DNA from: Pseudomonadota bacterium
GTDB taxonomy: Bacteria; Pseudomonadota; Alphaproteobacteria; Rhizobiales; Beijerinckiaceae
DNA length: 62,039 bases
Direction: 5' to 3'
NCBI GenBank assembly: GCA_023386155.1
Contig: JAEWKH010000151.1
Coordinates: 1-62,039, forward strand
The notes under the pieces were generated by a model. The model had not been told where the DNA came from. It was given only the letters and a program-made list of their open reading frames with translations, and did no database searches. Both the position numbers and the translations under genes were made by a program. Below are positions 45,685-52,727 of this stretch, piece after piece (position 1 is the first letter of the stretch; each line of letters opens with the position of its first letter).

Positions 45685-45879
45685 ATGATTCTTTGGGCCA
45701 CAGTCATTGCGCTCGCAATGGGCGCATTCGCTTACGCTGGCGACCTCTCTTCGGCTCTCGTCAGCCTGGCTGAAATCGGCGGCGTCATCGTCCTGTTCAC
45801 CCTGGTCTGCGCCGCGGAAGTCTTCAGCATCCCGAAGAATCCGCCCTTCGAGAAGGGCCACGCCGGATCCGAGTCGTAA
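45685..45879 (+). CDS. Small two-TM membrane protein, probably stress-induced
   Basis: 64 residues: hydrophobic ILWATVIALAMGAFAYAG and LAEIGGVIVLFTLVCAAEVF separated by a short loop, then a polar tail KNPPFEKGHAG. GGGAGGAAG just before the ATG at 45685 decides this start over one 11 codons upstream. The perfect EcfG-like promoter upstream suggests expression in the general stress response. No family recognised. Confidence 0.75.
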   Translation: MILWATVIALAMGAFAYAGDLSSALVSLAEIGGVIVLFTLVCAAEVFSIPKNPPFEKGHAGSES

Positions 45880-46118
45880 GGCCGGCGCCCTGCCCTCTTT
45901 CTCTCCCGTCGCGCTGGCGAAGGCGCCCGCCCGGCCGCAATCCGGTCGTTCGACCCGCCGGGCGCTGAACCGAAGCCCCGGCCCTCGCCGGCCGGCCGCT
46001 CGCCCGCGCCTTTCCTGAATAAATTCAATCCCTTTATCAAAAGGCTCGTAGATCATTAGTCGATAGTGACATCAGGCTCCTTGCGGGCGAAACCGAATTT
46101 AGTGTCAATAGGGCACAA

Positions 46119-46132
46119 GTGACAAAAGTCAC
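46119..46132. promoter_or_regulatory. Perfect inverted repeat upstream of the TRAP binding-protein gene
   Basis: GTGAC-AAAA-GTCAC, 20 bp before the ATG at 46153. Size and spacing fit a dimeric regulator site; the regulator is unknown. Confidence 0.45.
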
Positions 46133-46152
46133 GGTCCAGAGAGGAAGAAGCA

Positions 46153-47241
46153 ATGAAACGTCGTCAGTTCCTGCAGGCCGCAACGGTCGGCGCCGCCTCG
46201 ACCGCGGTCGCCGCGCCGGCCATCGCCCAGTCGATGCCGGAAATCAAATGGCGCCTTCAATCGGGCTTTCCGAAGTCGCTCGATACGATCTATGGCGGAG
46301 CCGAAGTGATCGCCAAGTTCGTGTCCGAGGCGACGGACGGCAAGTTCCAGATCCAGCCCTTCGCGGCCGGTGAAATCGTCGGCCAGCCTCAGATCGCCGA
46401 TGCGGTGGGCAACGGCACCATCGAGCTCGGTCACACCTGCTCCTATTACTATTTCGGCAAGGACCCGACCTTCGCCCTCGGCACGGCGGCCCCCTTCGGC
46501 CTGAATGCCCGCCAGATGAACGCCTGGCTCTATCAGGGCGGCGGCAACGACCTGCTCAACGAGTTCTACGCCAAGCACAATCTCTACGGCATGCCCGCCG
46601 GCAACACCGGCGTGCAGATGGGCGGCTGGTACCGCAAGGAGATCAAGACGGTCGAGGACCTGAAGGGCCTCAAGATCCGCATCGCCGGCATCGCCGGCAT
46701 GGTCATGGCGAAGCTCGGCGCCGTGCCGCAGCAGATCCCGGGCGGCGACATCTATCCGTCGCTCGAGCGCGGCACCATCGACGCCGCCGAGTGGGTCGGG
46801 CCTTACGACGACGAGAAGCTCGGCTTCTCGAAAGTCGCGCCGTACTACTATTATCCGGGCTTCTGGGAAGGCGGCCCGGCGATCCATCTGTTCGTCAACC
46901 AGGCAAAATGGAAAGAACTCCCGAAGGCGTATCAGGCCGTCCTGACCACCGCCGCCGGCTATGCCAACAACGACATGCTGGCCAAGTACGACGCCAGGAA
47001 CCCGGCCGCCCTGCGCCGCCTGCTCGGCGCCGGCACGCAGCTGCGCCCCTTCTCCCAGGAAGTCCTCGAGGCGGCCTACAAGGCGACCAACGAGGTCTAT
47101 GACGAAGTATCGGCCAAGAACGCCGAATTCAAGAAGGTGATCGACGCAGTCAAAGCCTTCCGGAACGAAGAATATCTCTGGTTCCAAGTGGCCGAATACG
47201 CCTACGACACCTTCATGATCCGCGCCCGCGCTCGCGGCTGA
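46153..47241 (+). CDS. TRAP transporter periplasmic solute-binding protein (TakP/DctP family)
   Basis: 362 residues with a twin-arginine-type signal (MKRRQFLQAATVGAASTAVA, cleavage after APAIAQ). Mature protein has the long TRAP binding-protein signature (GLKIRIAGIAGMVMAKLGA, GGDIYPSLERGTIDAAEWVG, YYYYPGFWEGG), resembling 2-oxoacid-binding TakP. It would feed substrate to a DctQM permease, but no small or large permease gene is near, so it is an orphan. AGAGGAAG SD. Ends at its own terminator. Confidence 0.93.
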   Translation: MKRRQFLQAATVGAASTAVAAPAIAQSMPEIKWRLQSGFPKSLDTIYGGAEVIAKFVSEATDGKFQIQPFAAGEIVGQPQIADAVGNGTIELGHTCSYYYFGKDPTFALGTAAPFGLNARQMNAWLYQGGGNDLLNEFYAKHNLYGMPAGNTGVQMGGWYRKEIKTVEDLKGLKIRIAGIAGMVMAKLGAVPQQIPGGDIYPSLERGTIDAAEWVGPYDDEKLGFSKVAPYYYYPGFWEGGPAIHLFVNQAKWKELPKAYQAVLTTAAGYANNDMLAKYDARNPAALRRLLGAGTQLRPFSQEVLEAAYKATNEVYDEVSAKNAEFKKVIDAVKAFRNEEYLWFQVAEYAYDTFMIRARARG

Positions 47242-47267
47242 TCTTTCGCAAAGCTACCATCCTGAAG

Positions 47268-47295
47268 AAGGGTGACCATTCGGTCGCCCTTTTTT
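47268..47295 (+). terminator. Rho-independent terminator of the TRAP binding-protein gene
   Basis: AAGGGTGACC-ATTC-GGTCGCCCTT stem (10 bp with one G-U pair) followed by TTTTTT, 27 bp after the stop. Confidence 0.92.
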
Positions 47296-47361
47296 GTTGC
47301 CCTCGTCGTCCTAGATAAGCCCTTCCCGAGTCCCGTGACACCGAAGGATCGCCGGCAGACG

Positions 47362-47952
47362 ATGATTTGGACCCTGCGGATCAGCTTTCTCCTCTTCCTG
47401 GCCTGGGCCATTTTCATGGTCTCGCCCTTCGTCGCGCTCTACGACCTGTCCAAGGCCATCGAGGCCCGGGACGTCGCGCGGATCTCGGAGCGGGTGAACT
47501 TCAACGCGCTTCGCGTCTCCCTCGCCCGTCAGATCCTCGGCGAGTACCTGAAGGCGCAGGACCTCAACGGGCTCGACCAGCAAATCGCGACCCGGGCGGG
47601 AACCGTTGCCCTCAATCCGGTCCTGGAGGAGCTCGTCACGCCCCAGGCGATCATCGACCTGCTCGATGACGGACAGCTCCGGCAGGCCGCCGGGGCGCAG
47701 GGCAGCAGCGGAATCTTCTTTCCCCTGGGCTTCGATTCCCCATCTCTCACGAGAGCCTGGCGAACCTTCGTCATGTCGGAATCGCAAGGGTTTCGCTCCA
47801 TCACCATTCCGCTCCCGGCGGATGAACCCAAGGACCGGCAGTTCAGGATCACCCTCCGCCTGAGGGGAACCACATGGCGCGTGACGGGAATCGACTTGCC
47901 CGAACCGCTCAAGGAAGACTTGATCAGGCGAGCCGCCAATGCGAAGAAGTAA
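47362..47952 (+). CDS. DUF2939 family membrane-anchored protein
   Basis: 196 residues: N-terminal TM (~3-23, LRISFLLFLAWAIFMVSPF), then a DUF2939 domain (ALYDLSKAIEARDVARISERVNF written as SKAIEARDVARISERVNF; FRITLRLRGTTWRVTGIDLP at the end). Function unknown; the family is periplasmic. The ATG at 47362 places the TM at the N-terminus; the 30 codons upstream in frame run back into the previous terminator. Confidence 0.85.
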   Translation: MIWTLRISFLLFLAWAIFMVSPFVALYDLSKAIEARDVARISERVNFNALRVSLARQILGEYLKAQDLNGLDQQIATRAGTVALNPVLEELVTPQAIIDLLDDGQLRQAAGAQGSSGIFFPLGFDSPSLTRAWRTFVMSESQGFRSITIPLPADEPKDRQFRITLRLRGTTWRVTGIDLPEPLKEDLIRRAANAKK

Positions 47953-48028
47953 AGGGGCCCTTACACAGACGGAGAGCGGGCCCGTTCAGAAGTCGTCCGA
48001 TGAACAAATCGCCTTTGAAGAACACCGA

Positions 48029-48059
48029 AAAGCCCGCCTCGGAATAACGGGCGGGCTTT
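48029..48059. terminator. Bidirectional intrinsic terminator
   Basis: AAAGCCCGCC / GGCGGGCTTT, 10-bp stem. It ends the rightward DUF2939 gene and, with TTTTCGG on the minus strand, the leftward 25-residue peptide gene. Confidence 0.82.
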
Positions 48060-48127
48060 CGAAAAAAACGCATCAAAAACGATTTCGGCGCACAATTCTT
48101 TCTCAGGAAAGAAGGCTCAGAACACCG

Positions 48128-48205
48128 TCAGTGAATGAACAACCAGCCCACCGTCGCGAGCGGGAATACCGTGCCAAGAATAAAACAGATGACTTGTGAA
48201 GTCAT
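48128..48205 (-). CDS. 25-residue hydrophobic peptide (small membrane protein)
   Basis: Very short frame encoding MTSQVICFILGTVFPLATVG followed by WLFIH, a single membrane-spanning segment. The ATG at 48205 is preceded by GGAGGGAATTGCA (excellent SD), an EcfG-like promoter lies 24 bp upstream, and a terminator 70 bp downstream, so all parts of a real transcription unit are present. Function unknown; hydrophobic peptides of this size often modulate membrane proteins or respond to stress. Confidence 0.68.
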   Translation of the reverse strand: MTSQVICFILGTVFPLATVGWLFIH

Positions 48206-48228
48206 TGCAATTCCCTCCATGGCACAAC

Positions 48229-48253
48229 AACCAGGAATATTGAAATACGTTCC
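48229..48253 (-). promoter_or_regulatory. EcfG-like promoter of the 25-residue peptide
   Basis: Minus strand GGAAC (48249-48253), 16-bp spacer, GGTT (48229-48232), one base from the CGTT consensus. The predicted start leaves a leader of about 17-20 nt containing the SD. Confidence 0.6.
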
Positions 48254-48396
48254 GCCGGAAGATGAAACCGCGCAAACATATCTGCCGGGGGCCATAAAGA
48301 TGTAGCCTGCAATAGCTTGGAACTACATCGGCACCGATAGGACGGAACCCAGCCGCACGCCCTCGATTGTCACAGGGTCAAGGCGAGGCGTAAACG

Positions 48397-49476
48397 ATGG
48401 ATGAGCAGAACCGTTCCGGCCGAGGTTTCATGGGAGATGCGGAGTTCGTCCGCAAGACCCTGATCGTCCTCGGGATCGGCGTGCTCGCCCTCCTCACCTG
48501 GAAGCTCTCGGATGTCCTGCTCCTCGCCTTCGGTGCCGTCCTGGTCTCCATTCTGCTGCGCGCGGCCTCGGAGGCGCTCGTGCGCTATCTCAAGGTTCCG
48601 GAACGCTGGAGCCTGACCGTCGCCAGCCTGCTGATCTTCATCCTGTTCCTCGCCATCATCACTCTTTTCGGGACGCAGGTCAGGGCCGAGTTCTCCAATG
48701 TGGTCGACCGGCTTCCCTCCGCGCTCGACAACTTCGCCAAGCAGCTCGGCCTCGGCCCCGTGAGCGACGACCTGTCGGAGCTCGTGAGCAACGCGCCGGC
48801 GGGCGGGATGGCGGCGCGCCTTGCCGGCATCGGCGGCGCCATCCTCAACGGCCTAGCGGATTTCATCCTCGTGGTGATCGCCGGCCTCTACATCGCGGCC
48901 GCGCCGGGCGTCTACCGGAAGGGGCTCGTAAAGCTCTTCCCCATCTATCGTCATGCGAAGGTCGAAAGCGCCCTGCAGGCATCAGGACAGGCCCTGAAGC
49001 TATGGCTGAGCGCGCAGCTGATCGCGATGGCCTGCGTCGCCGTGCTGTCGACCGCCGCCTTCTGGATGATCGGGCTGCCTTCGGCCATCGCGCTCGGGCT
49101 CATCGCCGGCATCGCCGATTTCATCCCCTTCCTAGGTCCGATCCTCGGGGCGCTTCCCGCCACCCTGATCGCCTTCAGCATCAGCGGAGAGACGGCGCTC
49201 TGGACCTTAGTGGCGGTGATCGTGATTCAGCAGATCGAAGGCAATGTCATCTTCCCTCTCGTGGCAAGGAAGGTCATCAGCATTCCCCCCGCCCTGGCGC
49301 TGTTCGCCATCCTGATCGGCAGTGTCCTGTTCGGTCCCCTCGGCTTGATCTTCGGATTCCCGCTCGCGGTCGTCGCCTATGTTCTGGTGAAGAAGCTCTA
49401 CGTGCGCGAGACGCTCGGAGAGCAGACGGACGTCCCCGGCGAGCCCGGTAGCGCTGGGCGGAAGTCGGGCTCGTAG
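48397..49476 (+). CDS. AI-2E family transporter (PerM/YdiK type)
   Basis: 359 residues, eight predicted TM helices, with family motifs GVYRKGLVKLFPIYRHAKVE, GLIAGIADFIPFLGPILGAL and IVIQQIEGNVIFPLVARK near the C-terminus. The family exports small molecules or cations; the autoinducer-2 role of the name applies to few members. Short polar tail after the last TM. Single gene. Confidence 0.93.
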   Translation: MDEQNRSGRGFMGDAEFVRKTLIVLGIGVLALLTWKLSDVLLLAFGAVLVSILLRAASEALVRYLKVPERWSLTVASLLIFILFLAIITLFGTQVRAEFSNVVDRLPSALDNFAKQLGLGPVSDDLSELVSNAPAGGMAARLAGIGGAILNGLADFILVVIAGLYIAAAPGVYRKGLVKLFPIYRHAKVESALQASGQALKLWLSAQLIAMACVAVLSTAAFWMIGLPSAIALGLIAGIADFIPFLGPILGALPATLIAFSISGETALWTLVAVIVIQQIEGNVIFPLVARKVISIPPALALFAILIGSVLFGPLGLIFGFPLAVVAYVLVKKLYVRETLGEQTDVPGEPGSAGRKSGS

Positions 49477-49691
49477 CCCCGGGATGGGCTCCGGCGCGAG
49501 CGTGCCGGAAATCCCGATGGGTGCGCCCTTGAGGGCCGCAGCTCGCGCCTTAAGATAAGCTTCCATGCGGCTGGGCGAGGTCCTGCGCATCGCGGGCCGG
49601 CGAAACGCGCGGGTCTCGTGTGGTTTCGGATTCAATGATCGTGAGTTGAGGGCGGAGTCGCGCAACCGACAGGTGAGACAGGGAGGCTGTC

Positions 49692-50039
49692 ATGAAGGCC
49701 TATACGCTCGGCATGGTGGTGTTGTTCGGAGGCCTCGGGATCCTTCCCGCCGCGGCCCAGGAGCCTCCCCGCTTCAATATCGAGGCGACCTGCAAGGAGG
49801 CTCAGCCCCTCACGCCGCAGGACACGACCCCGTACGAAAGCTGCATGAGGGACGAGACGGCCGCCGAACGGCAGCTTCGGGAAATCTGGAGCAGCTCGGC
49901 ACCGGGCCAGCGCGACATCTGCGGGCAGGAAGCGCAGATCGGCGGGACGCCGAGCTATGTCGACATGCTCACCTGCCTGCAGATCGCTCAGGGGACGAGC
50001 CCGACCGTCACATCGCGTCGCCGGAAGCCCGCTCAATAG
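49692..50039 (+). CDS. Hypothetical periplasmic protein with conserved cysteines
   Basis: 115 residues. Signal peptide 1-22 (ending LPAAAQ), then NIEATCKEAQPL, YESCMRDETAAERQLREIW, RDICGQEAQIGGTPSYVDML and TCLQIA. Four cysteines in pattern C-C-C-C probably make two disulfides. Similar small exported proteins are frequent in Hyphomicrobiales; function unknown. GGGAGG SD. Confidence 0.8.
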   Translation: MKAYTLGMVVLFGGLGILPAAAQEPPRFNIEATCKEAQPLTPQDTTPYESCMRDETAAERQLREIWSSSAPGQRDICGQEAQIGGTPSYVDMLTCLQIAQGTSPTVTSRRRKPAQ

Positions 50040-50065
50040 AAGGCGCACGCGCCCGGCGGGCCGCG

Positions 50066-50287
50066 TCAGTCCCGCGGCTTCGGAATGGGGTTCGAGTGGC
50101 GCGGCTTCGGCGCCTCGACCAGACGAAACCGCACCGGCGGCGACGTCCAGTCGAACGGCACCTGAAGAGGAACGGTGCAGGCGGTCAGCAGGCTTCGCCC
50201 CTCCCCGTTCCGGACCTCGAAGACGAAACCCGGTCGTTCCATCCGGGCGCAGTCATGCCAGTGCTCGAAATCGATCCAGTCGCCCAT
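50066..50287 (-). CDS. Small hypothetical protein (GDWIDFEHWHDC family)
   Basis: 73 residues beginning MGDWIDFEHWHDCARMERPG, followed by FVFEVRNGEGRSLLTACTVP and a Pro/Arg-rich end. AAGGCG precedes the ATG at 50287. I have no functional family for it. It lies 23 bp from the end of the M10 protease gene on the same strand and could be co-transcribed with it. Confidence 0.65.
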   Translation of the reverse strand: MGDWIDFEHWHDCARMERPGFVFEVRNGEGRSLLTACTVPLQVPFDWTSPPVRFRLVEAPKPRHSNPIPKPRD

Positions 50288-50310
50288 CGACACGCCTTCA
50301 AAGCATTCCG

Positions 50311-51702
50311 TCACAGATAAAAGTCGGCGGCGGACAGAGTCGAGATGCCGGCGATATCGATGCGGAAATCGGCGACCTTGTCGCCATTCACATCGCCCGA
50401 GAGCACATTGCCGCTGAAGCTCAACTGCCCGCCCTGACCCGTGAAGGCCTTGCTTCCGATAAACGAGAAGCCCTGGTCGCCACCGGCCGCGGTATTGGCA
50501 TCGATGGTGCGCAGGTCGATGCGATCCACGCCCCGCACGAAGTCCTGGATGATGTCTCGCGCGCTCGCAAGGGAATCCTTGATGGAGTTGAAGTCGAAGA
50601 TGTCCACTCCGGCGCCTCCGGAGAGCGTATCGCCTCCGGCGCCGCCCTCCAGGACGTCGGCTCCGCCGAGGCCGTACAGCTTGTCCGATCCGGCACCGCC
50701 CCTGAGCAGGTTGACGCCATCGTTGCCGGTCAATGAATCGTTCCCGGATCCGCCCACGGCGTTCTCGATGAGGGAGCGGGTGTCGCCCTTGTAGAGCAGC
50801 GCGTTGGCGATGTTGCCGACAGCGACCTTCGAGCCGTCCCAATGCAGCTTCGCGAGTTGCGGGGTCGAGGTCTTGGTCCATTCTCCCGGGCGGAGATCGA
50901 CCTTGAGATTGGTCGAATAGCTTGAGAGGTCGTAGGTGTCGTTGCCGCCGCCGTCCCAGATGGTCATGAAGACCTTGTTGGCGCCGGGCTTCCCCTGACC
51001 GATCCCGTTGATCGTCATCTCACCGGTTGCCGGATTCCAGGAATAGGTGGAGTTGCCGCCATTCGTCGCGAAGTTCGCCCCGTACATGTGCTGCACGGCC
51101 GCGATATCGTACATCATCAGCGACTGCGCATAGCCCCAGGTCTCGTTCGTGTAGCCCGCCGTGGTCGAGCCGCCGACATAGGAGCGATAGCTCACGACCG
51201 AGTACTCCAGCGAGTCCCGGTCCTGCGGCATGACGTTGCCTTCATGCGTATGCTCGAGGCCAAGCGCGTGCCCGATTTCATGCAGGAAGACCATGTAGGC
51301 GTAATTGCCCTTCACCGGGCTGGTGAAATAGCCGTTGGACGAGTTGAACCAGACATCCCCGCCTTCCGCCGCCGTGTCAGGAAGATAGGCCCATGCGGTG
51401 CCGGTTCTGTCCGACATCGCCAAGCGCAGGTCCGCGTGCTGCGTGGCCGTTTCTCCGATTTCGGTGAAGGTCAGGTTCGCGACCGACGCATAGGACTTCA
51501 GGGCATTGCGGGCGGTCGCCTGCTGGACGGCGCTCAGGGCTCCGAAATTCGTACTGTTCTCCGCCGCGCCGTATGAAGCCCCGTAATACGCTCCACTTGA
51601 AGGAAAGCTGTAGGTTATGCTGTTAGTTGCCCATTTATATCCACCAAGAACACCATCGATGTAAGCATTACCAGTTAGGCCATAAGTAGCAATCGCAGGC
51701 AT
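50311..51702 (-). CDS. Serralysin-like M10 metalloprotease with RTX repeats; Met-turn Met replaced
   Basis: 463 residues. Zinc motif HEIGHALGLEH gives His141, Glu142, His145 and His151. The metzincin Met-turn reads EYSVVSYRS instead of SVMSY, so the near-invariant Met is Val170. The C-terminal half has RTX nonapeptides (GGSGNDSLTGN, GGAGSDKLYGL, GGADVLEGG, GGAGGDTLSGG) and the C-terminal serralysin signal (ISTLSAADFYL), pointing to type I secretion. N-terminus lacks a Sec signal. The exporter is not in the window. Could still be active, because mutating this Met in related enzymes is tolerated in part. Confidence 0.92.
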   Translation of the reverse strand: MPAIATYGLTGNAYIDGVLGGYKWATNSITYSFPSSGAYYGASYGAAENSTNFGALSAVQQATARNALKSYASVANLTFTEIGETATQHADLRLAMSDRTGTAWAYLPDTAAEGGDVWFNSSNGYFTSPVKGNYAYMVFLHEIGHALGLEHTHEGNVMPQDRDSLEYSVVSYRSYVGGSTTAGYTNETWGYAQSLMMYDIAAVQHMYGANFATNGGNSTYSWNPATGEMTINGIGQGKPGANKVFMTIWDGGGNDTYDLSSYSTNLKVDLRPGEWTKTSTPQLAKLHWDGSKVAVGNIANALLYKGDTRSLIENAVGGSGNDSLTGNDGVNLLRGGAGSDKLYGLGGADVLEGGAGGDTLSGGAGVDIFDFNSIKDSLASARDIIQDFVRGVDRIDLRTIDANTAAGGDQGFSFIGSKAFTGQGGQLSFSGNVLSGDVNGDKVADFRIDIAGISTLSAADFYL

Positions 51703-52013
51703 AAAACCATCCCGTTCGGAAATTATTCTTTAGAATCAGAAGAATAAGCGGTCAGAATTGCTGCAGGGCCGATAAGGTTTGCCTTTGAGGATGACGCTGG
51801 CAATTACTCCAAAGAGGTAGGCTTCGCTTTGCGACTGCTTCTCCCTCGGCCGCGCTTCAAGCTGGCGGCCGATCACCGCGCCTCTGCCTGGGGAGGGAGG
51901 ACTGCGTCGGATCATGTCATGGGAGATCCGCGACGCACCGCCGTGCGGTCCGGGCACGGCGATGACGAGGCGAATTGTGCCTGGAAGAAGCTCAACCGGC
52001 AGGCGCGCGGCGC
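51703..52013. other. Intergenic region upstream of the M10 protease
   Basis: 311 bp. The first ~60 bp are AT-rich and presumably hold the leftward protease promoter. No gene, hairpin or repeat is convincing in the rest. Confidence 0.55.
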
Positions 52014-52517
52014 TTACTCGGCCGGGATGCCGGTATCCTCCATCGGCCAGTCGGTGATGCGCTCCAGGAGTTCCGCGACAGTAAAGTTCTCCTCCGGACC
52101 CGCGACCCGGTCGCGAACCGAAATCCCGGCCTCATGCACCGTCTGCGCATCGCCCGACACGAGCGGATGCCACCAGTAGAGGTCGTGCCCCTCGGCCAGG
52201 AGGCGGTAGGCGCAGGTATGGGGCAGCCAGGGCAGGCTTCGCACGGCCTGGGGCGTCAGGCGCACGCAATCGGCCACCTTGTCCTGGCGGTTCGGGTAGT
52301 CGCGGCAGCGGCAGGTCCGGTCGTCGAGGAGGGTGCAGCCTACGTCGGTGTACATCACCTCGGCCGTATCCTCGTCCTCGAGCTTGACGAGGCAGCAGCG
52401 CCCGCAGCCGTCGCACAGGCTCTCCCATTCGTCGAGGCTCATGGCCTCGAGCGACTTCGTGCGCCAGAACGGTTTCTCCTCCGGCTGGGGACGGATCACG
52501 GGTGCGGCATTTGGCAT
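52014..52517 (-). CDS. YcgN-like cysteine cluster protein (UPF0260)
   Basis: 167 residues. Cysteine clusters: SLCDGCGRCCLVKLED, GCTLLDDRTCRCRDYPNR, ADCVRLTP, and HTCAYRLL, at spacing typical of a zinc or Fe-S binding module. Ends VAELLERITDWP. The ATG at 52517 gives the family length; longer starts extend into non-conserved sequence. Function unknown. Confidence 0.93.
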   Translation of the reverse strand: MPNAAPVIRPQPEEKPFWRTKSLEAMSLDEWESLCDGCGRCCLVKLEDEDTAEVMYTDVGCTLLDDRTCRCRDYPNRQDKVADCVRLTPQAVRSLPWLPHTCAYRLLAEGHDLYWWHPLVSGDAQTVHEAGISVRDRVAGPEENFTVAELLERITDWPMEDTGIPAE

Positions 52518-52727
52518 GTGGGCGCTTTGACGTCTCTTTGAGGCGGTTTGAAGGAGGTGCGAGGCCGCACGGCGGCAACCTATACTTCCGAAGAGGTAAA
52601 TCTCCGTGAACCTACAAACAAGGTTCTGAGTTATATATATCAGCATCGCCACGCTTCGGCGTTGCCGCCAGAGAGTTTAACGATCATAAGCGAGGCGGTC
52701 AGACCCTGACTGCCTCAAAGGACCACC

